64,000 nt of DNA, taken from assembly GCF_002234675.1 (NCBI RefSeq), contig NC_019862.2, positions 20,766,160-20,830,159 on the forward strand, given 5' to 3'. A model generated the notes under the pieces. That model saw nothing but the letters and a program-made list of their open reading frames with translations. It searched no databases and was not told where the DNA came from. The DNA comes from Oryzias latipes (lineage: Eukaryota; Chordata; Actinopteri; Beloniformes; Adrianichthyidae). Below, piece by piece: positions 1 to 11,570 of this stretch (position 1 is the stretch's first letter; each line of letters starts with the position of its first letter). A program made the position numbers and the translations under genes.

Positions 1-3000
1 ACTGATAAATCGGCACATACCTGCTGCCAGAGAGCCTGGACAGGAGTGCAGAACCACAGTGCGTGCATGTAGCTGTCGGGTAGATTATTATCACAGTGCT
101 CGCAAATGTCTGAGTTACTGAGACCCATCTTGAACATCCTCTGTCCAGTGTAGTAAATTCTGTGAAGAGTTTTGAGATGGATTAGCTGCAGATTTGGACT
201 TTTTGTCAGTTTAAAGGTGTTTAGACAGAGTTCTGACCAGAAGCTTTCATCTGTGCTGATGCTCAAATCTGCATCCCATTTTTTTGTTGGAAGGGCAATA
301 TTGTTATCTAAATTACATAAAAGTTTGTATATTTTGGAGAGAGTTCTATTCATTGAAAAATTAATCAGAGTGGTTACTACATCTGGTAGCTTTAAATCGT
401 CGTTTTTAATTTTATACTTTTTAGTAATACTTGATTTAAGTTGCTGATATTCCAAGAAGTTATTTATTCCATGTTTGTCTTGAAGTTCCTGGGGAGTTAT
501 GAATCTTCTATCAATAATTACGTGCTCTAGTTGTTTTATGCCCCCTGCTTGCCAAGCTGGGAAGTGAATCATTTTTTTGTTAATAAGGATGTCCGGGTTG
601 TTCCAGATGGGTGTCATTTTGCACGGTTGAATTGATGATTTTGATATTTTGAGAAATTCCCACCAGGCTGTTAAGGTGGCATTTATATTAATGCTTTTGA
701 AACAATCCTGTTTTTTAACTGTTTGGCTAATAAATGGTAGCTGTGACAGGTTGATCTTTCCACATAACGCCTGTTCCAAGTCTAACCATGAGTTGGTTTC
801 TGGATTATTTTTTAACCATTTTAAGATATATTGTAATCTATTTGCAAGAAAGTATTTGTGGAAATTAGGTAGTTCTAATCCTCCACAGCTTTTTGCAGAT
901 TTTAACGTTTTTAGACTAATTCTTGCAGGTTTGTTGTTCCATAGAAAGCTTGATATGGATGAGTCTAATGTTTTGAACCATTTTAATGGCGGTTGTGTGG
1001 GAATCATTGAGAAGAGATAATTAACTTTGGGTAAGATTTTCATTTTAACCGTGGCTACCTTGCCCATAAGGGACAGAGGCAGGTTGGTCCAGCATGTTAG
1101 ATCGTCCTGTATGCTTTTCAGTAATGGGGTGTGGTTTAGCTGCACCAGTTCTGATAGTTTGGCGAAAAGTAGATACCCAGATATTTGATATTTCCTGTTT
1201 TAACTGGAATTGTGAGTCTTTGTTCCATATTCCTGTTGAGTGGTAATAAAACAGACTTATTCCAGTTAATTGAATAGTCTGATATGGAGGAGAATTCATT
1301 TATGATCATTGCTGTTTCATTTACAGAATGTAAATTCCTTAAAAACAGTAATATGTCATCCGCATAAAGACTAATTTTATGATGGCTGTGTTTGGTTTTT
1401 ATTCCTATAATGCTCTCATTCTGTCTTATTGCTGCAGCTAAAGGCTCAATGAATATAGCAAAAAGAGAAGGAGAGAGTGGGCAGCCCTGTCTGGTTCCTC
1501 TTCCAAGAAAAAACCTGTTTGAAGTCTGTTTATTAGTTCTAACTGATGCATTGGGGTTGTGATATAATATTTTGATCCAATTGATGAATGCTTCTCCAAA
1601 ACCAAACTTATGGAGGGCAGCAATAAGGAACTTCCAATTAACTCTGTCAAAGGCTTTTTCAGCATCCAGCGATAGTACCGTCATTTCCTGGTTTTCAATG
1701 GTGGCAAAGTCTATTATATTAACTAGTCTACGGACATTGTCATCCGAGTGTCTGCCTTTGATGAATCCAGTCTGGTCGAAGTGAATTATGTGAGGAGTGA
1801 TTTTTTCTATTCTCTGTGCTAGTGCTTTGCAGATAATTTTTACATCTGCATTGATTAGAGAAATAGGGCGATAGCTTGAAGGACTAGTGGGATCTTTGTC
1901 TGGTTTTAGAAGAAGAATTATTACAAGGTTGAAGTCTCCTCCTATAATGATTGTGGAGTCAGAGTGAACTGAGAGTGAGGTGAAGAATCTGTGAAAGAAG
2001 GAAGAGTCGTCAACATTAGGGCCATATACACTCACTATACAAAAGTCCTTATTCTGAATGGATATATTAATGAGTTCATGTTAGGTGGCATTGATTGGCT
2101 CTCATTAATAGATGTGACAGTTTTATAAAATGTTGGTGCCAGTTGTTCCCAGAATTCTTTATAAAACTCAGCAGGAAAGCCGTCAGGCCCTGGTGCTTTA
2201 CCATTGGGCATAAGTAACAGAGCTTCATGAAGTTCAGACAGCGAGAGCGGAGAATCTAAGTTTGTGATTTGATCCTCATTTAGCCTGGGTAGGTCTACAT
2301 TATTAAGAAATGAGTCAATACTTTGCTCTGACGGATTGATCTGCGGTGTGTACAGGTTTTTATAAAAGTTTTCAAATGCGTTATTAATTTTGACCGGGTC
2401 ATGGGTGACATTTCCTGTTTGGTCCATAATAGAGGTGATTGATGATTTTTCTCTGTTAATTTTAAGCTGATTAGCCAGAAATTTGCCAGATTTATTAGAG
2501 TTTTCAAATCTTTCAAGTCGTAGCCTTTGTATTTGAAATTGTGTTTGTTTATTAATGATGTCATTTAACTGCAGCTTTAAATTTTTCAGATCTCCCAGAA
2601 TGTGCTCCTGTGCAGAAGCAGCATAAGCAGTCTCCAGGGTTTTGATTTTATTTTCTAATTCTAATAAATCTGCTTTCTCTTTGCGTTTTTTGTGCGTTGA
2701 ATAAGAAATGATTTTCCCTCTCATGACTGCCTTTGCTGCTTCCCAAAGAACGCACGGTGGGATGTCTGGAGTATTGTTGAAGTCTAAGAAGGTTGCCCAC
2801 TCTTTTTTAAAGAATTCAAGAAATTCCTGGTCCTTTAACAGAGACGTATTAAACCTCCAGGTTGTACCAGAGGGTGTGGATTTTTCCCTAGAAATGTTTA
2901 CAGAGACTGGTGCATGATCACTGATAATAATTGGATGGATATTGGAGCTTTGAATATTTTTTAAAAGAGAGTTACTGATTAATAAATAGTCTAAACGGGA

Positions 3001-3603
3001 GTGTGAATGGTGAACTGGAGAAAAAAAGGTGAACCCTTTAGTGCTTGGGTGACATGAGCGCCACGCGTCGCAGAGACCCAGATCATTCATGTACTGCTTT
3101 AGAATACTTGCAGATCGCCATGTACGCTGGTTTGCTGCTGTGCTGAGTCTGTCAAGTTCAGGGTCCAAAACAAGGTTGAAGTCTCCTCCTATAATGATTG
3201 TGGAGTCAGAGTGAACTGAGAGTGAGGTGAAGAATCTGTGAAAGAAGGAAGAGTCGTCAACATTAGGGCCATATACACTCGCTATACAAAAGTCCTTATT
3301 CTGAATGGATATATTAATGATTACAAATCTGCCTTCTGGGTCAGTAACTGTATCCTTATGAGTAAAATTAAGATTTTTATTAATTAAAACTGCAACTCCT
3401 CGTTGTTTGGAGTTGTAACTGGCAGAGTATATAACTGGAAATTGTAAGCAGCACATAAGGTGATTCAAAGAATTTGATAAATGGGTCTCCTGCAGTAGAG
3501 CTATATCTGCTTTTAGACCATCCAGGTGATTTAACACTTTCAGTCTCTTTGGCTCAGAGCCAAGTCCACGCACATTCCAGCTAACGATGTTAAGACTGTC
3601 CAT
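1..3603 (-). pseudogene. L1-like LINE ORF2 (endonuclease-reverse transcriptase), damaged and cut by window edge
   Basis: ORF2 of an L1/Swimmer-like non-LTR retrotransposon, whose product nicks DNA and reverse-transcribes its own RNA. Reading from 3603 leftward, the N-terminus has an AP-type endonuclease: SWNVRGLG near residue 8, catalytic QETHL near 40, GGDFNLV near 140 and SDHAPVSV near 230. Reverse transcriptase follows: KAPGPDGFPAEFY, SYRPISLIN, LDAEKAFDRVNWKFL, TRQGCPLSPSLFAIF and the YADD active site near 1350-1360. The frame is broken twice. A 151-bp copy of the endonuclease region is inserted in the RT domain (1923-2073), ending the first frame near 2035. A 1-bp loss in a short T run near 1158 shifts the C-terminal part, which then reads open to position 1. 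The 3' UTR and target duplication lie outside the window. This copy cannot encode a complete protein. The family is certain; the subfamily is inferred. Confidence 0.93.
1923..2073 (-). repeat. 151-bp internal duplicate of the endonuclease segment
   Basis: Positions 1923-2073 repeat 3170-3320 in the same orientation with one mismatch (2034 A versus 3281 G). The source encodes the SVYGPNVDD...GGDFNLV part of the endonuclease. The copy sits inside the reverse transcriptase domain, between the codons for NMNS and LLLKPDKDP, and breaks the frame. Confidence 0.95.
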
Positions 3604-4130
3604 AACTGCTCTGACTGAAAAGGTGTAAAGCTAAGTAGTGCTTGTGTACCAGTCCGTGTGCGCGTGCCCGCATTGAGAAGCGCTGTGCGCGTGAACGTTT
3701 TCTGGCTATGTGAGCTGCGTGTCGCGTGCGTCCTATGAGAGCCTGTGTGAGGTGATTGCAGTATGTCGGCGTGTGTGTGCGGGATTGCATGTGCACGCCC
3801 CTGTGTGCGCTTGTGTGTGCGCGCGCCCGCTCCGTGCATAAATAAATACTTACCGAGGATGAGTTGCTTCCAGGTGATTTACATATAATGAGGGGGGAGA
3901 GGGGGGGGGGAGAGTAAAGGAAAGAAAAAAAGAGATACAAGGGAAAACGAAAACAACAACAAAACAACAATAGAAACATCAGTGGGACTGAGGTGACGAA
4001 GAAAAAAAAAAGACTGTTTTCCTGAGATCGAGGTGTGGATTATTGATGATCCGGTTTTCCATTCATTGAAGTTAGTTTAGCGGGTTTCTTCTGGGCAGCG
4101 CAGATGTTCTCAGCGCGGATCTGAAAGCCT
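3604..4130 (-). other. L1 inter-ORF spacer, GT/GC-alternating
   Basis: About 527 bp separate ORF1 from ORF2. Positions about 3650-3840 are an alternating purine-pyrimidine tract (runs of GTGTG, GCGCG, CACGC) with many CpGs. The remainder is purine-rich on the plus strand, with a G run at 3901-3910. No protein is recognised; short open frames here are repetitive Arg/Thr/His strings. Such a spacer may matter for ORF2 translation, which is inference. Confidence 0.7.
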
Positions 4131-4880
4131 TCAGCACAGCCAGGGGGTGATCTCCGGGTCCCGGAACAGCCGGCCGTCCACGTAAAGTTTGTCAACGGCC
4201 ACAACCGCTCTCGAACCAGCAGCAAGATGCTTCCTCCTCAGCGGGAACAGGATCTTCCTTCTGCGAAGGATTTCTGCCGGGAACTGGTCATTAACGCTGT
4301 AATGCTTGCCTTTCAGTTCTCGGCCTCGGCCCTTCACCAACTCCTTCTGTTTGAAATGTTCGAATTTAGCCACAATAGGACGCGGGCGCTGGTGGTCGGA
4401 CCTTCTTCCTCCGAGGCGGTGAACCCTGTGGAAAGAGATCTTCTGCACCTCCTCCTTGGGGAGCTTCAGGTGGACCTGTAAAAAGGATCTAACGGTGGCC
4501 TCGGGGTCTTCTCCTGCCTCCTCTGGAACCCCCGCGACCACTAGATTGTCCCTCATGCTCCTCGACTGAAGATCCAGGAGGGTTTCCTTGATGGATCGGT
4601 TCTCCTCGGAGAGACGGGCGGTGTCATTGCCCAGGGTCTTCACGGTCTCTCTGAGGGCCTGGTTCTCCGCTGCGAGCTCCCGCACCTGCTGCTGGCTGAA
4701 TTCCAGAGACTCCCGCAGACCTTGAAATTCTCTATGGAGGATCTCCAGCAGATTGAGGCGGCCATCAAAGCTGGAGAGCTTTTTATCAATCGAAAAGACT
4801 GTTGACCACTTCATTTTATTGGAAGTGGTTGCTTTAACGCTTTGCTGAGGGCGGTGTGAACTTAGCTTCAGACTGGACAA
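4131..4880 (-). CDS. L1-like LINE ORF1 protein (RNA-binding chaperone)
   Basis: A 249-residue ORF1p of the same LINE as the ORF2 downstream, on the same strand. Residues about 35-108 form a heptad-rich coiled coil (LLEILHREF, then repeated L/E spacing) expected to trimerise the protein. It is followed by an RRM-like segment starting at RDNLVVAGVPEE, then by a basic C-terminal domain containing ISFHRVHRLGGRR. This order (coiled coil, RRM, CTD) is that of L1 ORF1p (Transposase_22 family), which coats LINE RNA in ribonucleoprotein particles. The frame is intact, although its ORF2 partner is broken. The first ATG at 4880 is used; the sequence beyond about 4900 is taken as short 5' UTR or flank, and the exact 5' end of the element is not resolved. 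Confidence 0.88.
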   Translation of the reverse strand: MSSLKLSSHRPQQSVKATTSNKMKWSTVFSIDKKLSSFDGRLNLLEILHREFQGLRESLEFSQQQVRELAAENQALRETVKTLGNDTARLSEENRSIKETLLDLQSRSMRDNLVVAGVPEEAGEDPEATVRSFLQVHLKLPKEEVQKISFHRVHRLGGRRSDHQRPRPIVAKFEHFKQKELVKGRGRELKGKHYSVNDQFPAEILRRRKILFPLRRKHLAAGSRAVVAVDKLYVDGRLFRDPEITPWLC

Positions 4881-4899
4881 GCAGCATCACGGATTTTCA

Positions 4900-5640
4900 T
4901 CCCTTTCCCCGGCGCACAGAGATTTCTTCAGGTTCTCTGTCATTTGTAAAGGTCACATGCAAATTCTTTGTAAAGTTGTGTTTTAAACCCATGTTTCATA
5001 TATTTATTTAGACTTTGACTTCAAAATTCTAATCAAATCAGTTTTATCTGTTGCCAGGCAACTTAAAGTCTTTTTGTTTTTTTTAGATAAATCACAGCAG
5101 GTAAAATGAAAATAAATGAAAAGTTTTCCATGTCGTCGACATGTTCATGAGTTGACTCATGTGGTAAAAGTTCAAGTTTAACAATAAACTAAATAGACGA
5201 CTGCAATCAACATTAGAAACTTAAGTGCAGCTTCAGGTAAATTAGTCAAATGGTTTTAAGGATTTTTTTCTTAGAGTCCTCTCTAACGCTCAACTTCATT
5301 CACATTAAAATAAACTTTATTTAAATTAATCTTGTATCTGCATAATGCATAGTTGTCACTGTAGTTCTTTTTATTACTGATTTCTGCTTAGCTTAAGTAT
5401 AAAACTTTTGATTACTTATCTAAAAGTGGAGACAGGCGCTTTTTCATCAATAATCCTGGACATTTAAAGCCCCAAAACTGATTCAAGATAACATGACCAA
5501 AATCTTTCAGCTTGTTTATTGTCCAGCTTAAAGTACTGCAGCTTCAGAATTTATCATTTAGCAAAAATGAAAAACTTTATTAGAAATCTAAAGTTTGATC
5601 TTACTGTCATCAGCTGCAACATTAAAGAGGATCATTCCAC
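4900..5640. other. AT-rich flank, no gene recognised
   Basis: About 740 bp of A/T-rich sequence upstream of the LINE. No coding exon, RNA gene or clear repeat was recognised. Confidence 0.5.
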
Positions 5641-5668
5641 TATGCCTTCTCCTTTGCTTTCCTTCCAC

Positions 5669-6060
5669 CCCCCCCCCCCCCCTTATTGTTTTCTTTTTCT
5701 TTCTTTCTACCTTTTGTCCCTTTTGTGGGTCATTGGGCTGCTGCTGGAGCCTATCCCAGCCACTTGTGGGCGAAGGCAGGGTGCACCCTGGACTGTTCGC
5801 CAGTCGGTCGCAGGGCCACAATCACGCATACATTCACTCTCACACTCACACCTAGAGACAATTTAGAGGTTCCAATTGACCTATGAAGAGACCCCAGAGA
5901 AAACCCACGCATCCACGGGGAGAACATGCAAACTCCACACAGAAAGGTCCCCCATTGATGTTCTGTTGCAGGTCCCCCACCCTGTCAGGACTTGAACCAG
6001 GGGCCTTCTTGCTGGGAGGCAGGAGCGCTGACCACTGCCCCACCGTGCAGCCCAGCCCAA
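5669..6060 (+). repeat. Common teleost dispersed repeat (3' tail/SINE-like), copy 1
   Basis: After a C run near 5669-5684 comes the phrase GGAGCCTATCCCAGCCACT, a GGGTGCACCCTGGACTG block, a cytosine/adenine-rich CACTCACACTCACACC tract, a GGGGAGAACATGCAAACTCC block and an AGGACTTGAACCAGGGGCC block, ending ACTGCCCCACCGTGCAGCCC. This combination is a very common interspersed repeat of fish genomes. Other copies lie at 11330-11570, 30700-30800 (reversed) and 45745-45895 (reversed, partial). Open frames inside it are not genes. Confidence 0.85.
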
Positions 6061-6105
6061 CACCCCCCCCTTAAATATATAAAATGATCCAGCTCTACCA
6101 CTGAT

Positions 6106-6113
6106 TTTATATA

Positions 6114-6164
<51 letters not shown>

Positions 6165-6200
6165 ATGTATATATATGTGTATGTAAATGCATATACATAC
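6106..6200. repeat. (TA)n / (TATG)n microsatellite
   Basis: A run of TA dinucleotides mixed with TATG and GTGT units directly after the dispersed repeat. Confidence 0.9.
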
Positions 6201-8638
6201 TCGTCAAAAGCACTTTACCCTTTGACGAGGGTGGTGTTTGAAACCTAAAAAAAAAGAGAAGATTCTTTTTTATTTTGTGGATCCTTGCTTTGTCCGAGCT
6301 CATCTAAGTGTCTCAAAGAGCAACAAGTGTGGGACACAGTTGAGTTGGACCAAACTGATGAATAGCTTCTGTCTGCTCAAATGGATTTTCGGGGGAATTT
6401 CCCAGGAGTCCGGTTACCTCACAGGTCGCAGGGGCAGCAGACCAGAAACTGTGCTTCAGTGGCCGAGGAGGCGGATGTCAAGCTGATGAAAGGATGGGCC
6501 GGAGGAGTCCCGGTCCTGTGAGGAGACGTCCAGACCTGTGGGCGGTGAGCTGTAAAGAGGCCGTGGACGCTCTGCTCTGCGCTGCAGGTCAACCAGCCGT
6601 CTTAATACACTCTGACACCTGAAGCTTTGCCTCTAGAGAGGCTGAGCCGGTCCAACATTTAGAGGTGATCTCCACATGGTTGATGTTCAAATCTAACAAT
6701 CAGTTCTTCTAAAATATTAACTTTATATTGGTTGCATATTTGTACAGATCAGGCTTATTGATATATACTGTATTACTGGATTGGCCGTCATGTGACAGAC
6801 GACGTGACACGCATGTGCCATTACTATGCCTCGAGTCTTGCCCGTCTTGCCAGGTGAAGAAATGACGAGGTCCAAACAAGTCCTCAAAGAATCACAAAAG
6901 AGGACACAAGGATTTGGAATCCAATCGAGATGAATCCCCTTTCACAGCTTAGTCATTGTAGCGGCTGTGGGCTTATGAGCCGCTAGAGAGGCAGGGCCTG
7001 TTTGCGACGCGCTCCACAAAAAACTATGACCAAGAAATCCACTTTGTTTGTGTGTCGTGATTTATTCCACTTCATCATTGCCACAGATGACACATATGAT
7101 ACCATCCATCAAAGTAGAGTTCATAATCATGTATAGAAGCGGTCAACAAAAAACACTGGGCCCTGTGCACCCTCTCTGTATCACACCAACAAACCAAACT
7201 AACACAGGTGACAGGTGCGCCTAAATGACGTCTTAACTAATCACGTGACCAAAAGAGGGAATTATAAACAAGCATGGAAATGGCGACTACAGTCATTTTA
7301 AAATAGAAATCAGGCTGGGAAGCGGGAGGTGAGTAGCAGCAAGCAACATGGTAGTTTGTGTCATCAACGTACATTTTTTAGAAAGTGACTATTTGTTCGT
7401 GATTTTCTAAATGGATATTTGTTCGTATTTTTGTGCGACCAGCACAAAAACTGATGGACATTCAAGTCTGACACACACATATATATATTTCTATATATAT
7501 ATAAAATTTAGGTATTATAGTATAAATTATATTAAAATATATTGCAAAAGTTATCAAATATAGTCAAAGTTCTAGTTTGTTCCTATTTTTTCACTATGGT
7601 CAATATTTAAAAGGTGTTCGGTGTAGTAGAGGGAGTTTTTTTCTTTGTACAGCACTTTGAGGGTTTTTTTTTTTTTTTTTGGAAAAGGACTTTGTTATTT
7701 AACTTTGTGAAGTTTATCAGGCATTCCTGCTATTGAACTTCGACAATCCCACTTCTTTCTTTGCTTGGGTGATGAGCACTCACAAGCTCAGTTCCATAGA
7801 TTCTGGCAAAATCACAGATATTTAGAAGCTGTTAATTTGACCGCAATGCACATTACCTGTAAACACTAAAAGGTGCAGTTCTTGCACTATTCAAAGATGA
7901 ATCTTTATAGAGAGAGTAAATATTTAATTATACCATGAGGTCAATCCTTTTTCCTTATGTACTCAAAGTTGCTGAAACCTTTTGTACACTGCAAAGACTG
8001 AACCATAAGAAAGTTTTTAAAAAAAAATGGTTTCAGGAAAATTGTCTTATTTTCTGTAAAATCTTATCTTATCAAAAAGGTTTTTCAAGAGCAAAACAGT
8101 CTTAATTTAAGAAGAAGGTAGCATGGTTTTTTCGTAAGCCATGGTGATGTTGTGATGCCAAACTGCAAAAACCAAAAGCTCTGACAGCAGTGAAGGCCGT
8201 TCTGCTTTGATGCAGCTTTAAAGGTTTTTCTTTTTGGTGCAAATTGAAGGACTTTAGCTACTGTGGGGATGAATGTGCTTTTATGTGTCTAAAATGAATA
8301 TGCTATTATATGATTGTATGTATGCATGAACATTGTATTGTGAACTGTGCTTGCTTGCTTGCTGCAAAGTGAACAGTGAAACCTGCCTGCATCATCAGAT
8401 GCTGGGGTCAGCGGCAGAGCTGGTCTGGGATTTCTTTTCTGTGCCGACCTGTTTATGGAACAGAGACACCTGTGGATGGCGGACTAGACTTGCTGATGTG
8501 ATTTTCCTTGACTAACAGAAAATTTCTGCTTGCTCGCAGAATCTACCTAAAGATGTATTTTACATGTTTACGTGTTGCTCTGCTGTCTGCTTTGGGAGCA
8601 GAGGAAAGTGGAGCTTTTGCCTGGTGGTGTCTGGTATA
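6201..8638. other. No gene recognised; AT-rich sequence
   Basis: No exon with convincing splice sites and family similarity was seen. The stretch includes a GC-richer block at 6240-6620, short TA runs near 7480-7505 and a T run at 7664-7680. It may hold old transposon remnants that I cannot name. Confidence 0.4.
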
Positions 8639-9945
8639 ATTCAATTCAGTTTTATTTTATTTATATAGCCCAATATTACAACAATAGTCATCTCAATGGG
8701 CTTCAAACCAGTAGTTGTGTAATAAACATGAATAATAAAGAACATAAAGTCATAGAATTCAAGAGGTAATGGCTAAACTAACCTAAACTGGGCATCTTTG
8801 CCCTTAGACCAGGGGTGGGCAAACTACGGCCCGCGGGCTGGATCCGGCCTGCCTCCATGTTTGGTCCGGCCCACTGAACAATATCAGAGACCCATGTTTT
8901 TTATTTTTATCTGGCCACACGATCAAGACCCGATAGAACTTGACATTTTATGCCCCCCTTCTGCAGTCTGTGCTCCAACCTGAAACCCTCTAAAATCTCT
9001 GTCAAATAGAACAGAAGACAGCCTTCCCTTTCTATGTCGCAGTTCATCTTTCCCGGTTTACCTCATTCTTTTAGAGCAATTAAGCTGATTTTTTAAACAG
9101 CGCACCCTGTTCTGTGTCCTGATTGGCTGGAGACCTTGGCAATCAATCTCCTCCGTGTCGTGTCTCCTGTACAGAAACGTGGAGCTCTTCAGATCTACAG
9201 AAATCTTTGATCGATCAGATCTTTGTTTTCATTCTAAGATCCTGGACCTAATTTCTATGAAGGTTTGAGTATTTAAACAAGAGAAAAGGATGAAAATGTT
9301 CATGTCTGTCTGAGAAAAGTGTTGATAGTGTGCAGTGAGGAGTTTTATTAACATAAACGTCTGTAATCAGACTCTGTGGATTTCACAGATCACGGTTACT
9401 TTTAGAAAGCAACTCCTGCAATAAATGAGGAACTCTGTACTGGTGAAAAGGTAACGCAGAAATGTGCATAGCTGCAGCAGAAGACAAAGAAATGTGCTTT
9501 TTTCATTATTACTGGATAAGAAACAGACATACAGGACACAGCTGCTCAGTTTTAGCTCAAACTGTGAGACGTGAGGAGCTGCAGCCCTCAAAGTCTCAGC
9601 GGGAAAATGCCTGAAGAGGATCCACTATTTGTTGGTTTTTCTTTTTAATATATCAGTATATTTTTTCCTGACTTTTTGTTTTTGAAAATCAGTTATTTGG
9701 TCATCTTTTATTTCATAAATAGTGTTATTTATTTTATTAAAAGGATCATGAATTGACAAAACTTTATTTTAAGGCTTTACATCTGCTCCTGGTCCGGCCC
9801 TTCTACACACTTGCCCCCACTTGCCCCCCTGCCTTAGACGCTCCTATCTCTGTAAGGAAAAACTCCTAATTAAATAAAAAAAACGGATTCCGTAAAAAAG
9901 GACAAACCCCCCATGAAGGAGGGATCCTCCCCAGTGCATCTGCAG
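8639..9945 (+). repeat. Teleost dispersed repeat split by a hAT insertion
   Basis: The left part (8639-8809) begins TTCAATTCAGTTTTATTTTA and TTATATAGCCCAATATTACA, a widespread fish repeat signature. The right part resumes at 9832 with CCTTAGACGCTCCTATCTCT and GTAAGGAAAAACTCCTAA, and reads on to the GGAGGGATCCTCCCC block near 9940. Removing the hAT element between them restores one continuous copy. Confidence 0.8.
8810..9831. mobile_element. hAT-type non-autonomous transposon, 1022 bp
   Basis: The left end reads CAGGGGTGGGCAAACTACGG and the right end, reverse-complemented, reads CAGGGGGGCAAGTGGGGGCA, giving imperfect terminal inverted repeats of about 14 bp. It is flanked on both sides by the 8-bp direct repeat CCTTAGAC (8802-8809 and 9832-9839). 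An 8-bp duplication plus a CAGGGG-type end is diagnostic of hAT elements. No transposase frame is present, so it depends on a transposase supplied elsewhere. Confidence 0.92.
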
Positions 9946-11329
9946 TCTCTCCCCTTTGCAGAAGGTTTGAACTTTCATGCAGACTCTTGTGGGATTTCTT
10001 TCTTTTCCCGCTGCACATTACAATTTCTGTGTCCTGAACCATCTGAACCTTTCGAAGGCCAAACGAGGCCTCAACTCTCCCCAAAGTGTTCATAAACATT
10101 ACGTCAAAACAAGCCACTTCCTGGTTGCAATTGTAATGTATTTCTTTAGTTATTTTGCAGGTCATAAGAGATGAAAGCGAGAACCTACACCAATCATGCG
10201 TGGTAATAGCAGATGAGAGGTCTGGAGATGCAATCGAATGAGCCACATTTGTTTGCTTTGTGAGGAAATATGGAACAATTCTACTGGGGTTCGGTTTGTG
10301 TTGTTATTATTTATTATAAGTCTGAATATGTGCCTATAAACATTCTGAAATCTTAAAACAGACGGCGGGGGGTGCAAATTCTAAAAGTAATGGCTGCTGC
10401 TTCAGAATCAGCCTCACAGGGTCTTCCCCATCAACCGCTCTGAGTATCACAGTTTGAAAGAAGACAATTCAGTGACGATATTTGATCCGGGTGATGAGTT
10501 AACAGGTTTATTCATGGATGCAGACAAAAGCTTGTGTCTTTCTCATGCAGACGGCCTCCCGGCCCCTCAGAGAAATGGCGGCTCTGCCTGAGCATCAGTC
10601 ACTGCAAGCTGGCGGGATAAAGTTATTATTGGCTTTATCGACCCGCGCGGGGAAAAGATTACAGCTCTGGGTTTGTGTGAGTGAGATTGAAAGACAACAT
10701 GAAGGACTGGAGGCTCCATTAAGTTTCACAAATCTGCAAAACCGCCTCTGCAACAGAGGAGGGAAAAAAACTGTAACCTGAGGATCTGCTGAAGTTTTCT
10801 GACACAAACACAAAATGCATTATAGAGAATCAGTGGAGCTTCCCTCCTGACACTAATATTGATGAATCAATCAATGGAGGAGTGTAATGAGCTCCTCCAG
10901 CTGGCTCAGACGGCCAAACCCAAAGCTGTGTTGTTATTTAACCAGAAGAGGCGTCTGTGTCTGTTGAGACGGTGAAGGCAGACTCACCGAGAGTCCATCA
11001 TGTCTCTTGAAATAGCTTCACATTTGCTTTTTATGACACAAAACATATATTTTTTAACAATTCACTAAATATTATTAAAAACATTGATTGCATGTTTCAC
11101 TCCCCCAAGGCAATAATCAGCCAAAAAAAACCACTTTTTTAATTGATTTTGTCTTAGTTGGGTTGTTAAAGGGTTAAACTGTCATACGTGGGCCTGCATT
11201 TATCAAGATATTCCAGAAAAGTTGGTTCTCTTTAATAAATTGTTTTTTGTACGAAGCTGCAGTGGATGCAGTTTGTTTTTATAGAACATTAACATAACGT
11301 TGTAAAAGGGGTCACGGGATCGCTAAAGC
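9946..11329. other. No gene recognised
   Basis: Mixed-composition sequence with a few open frames of 60-126 codons on either strand that show no family motif. The stretch at 10390-10990 is more balanced in composition and could be conserved non-coding DNA, but nothing in it identifies a function. Confidence 0.4.
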
Positions 11330-11570
11330 TGACTCGACCACGAAGTCGTGGTACACTCTGAACAGGTCACCAGTCTGTTGCAAGACCACACACTCACGCA
11401 CACCTAGGGCAATTCAGACACCGATCAACCTGTGAAGCATGTTTTTGGAGCTGGAGAGAAGCCACACATGGAGAAAAGAACATGCAATCACCATAGAGAA
11501 AGGTCCCCGCTGGGATTTGAACCTGGACCTTCTCACTTTGAGGTCAGAGGTTCTACTTGGTGCAGCCCTA
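11330..11570 (+). repeat. Common teleost dispersed repeat, diverged copy 2
   Basis: Contains the GGTCACCAGTCTGTTGC block, CACACACTCACGCACACCTA, an AGCATGTTTTTGGAGCTGG block, GAACATGCAATC and GGGATTTGAACCTGGACCTT, matching in order the repeat at 5669-6060 but with more changes. Confidence 0.8.

Noticed and set aside
172-1020. Plus-strand frames of 91 and 123 codons
   Set aside because: They are antisense to the C-terminal part of the LINE ORF2.
5519-6074. Several overlapping frames on both strands
   Set aside because: They lie inside a common fish interspersed repeat and a C run.
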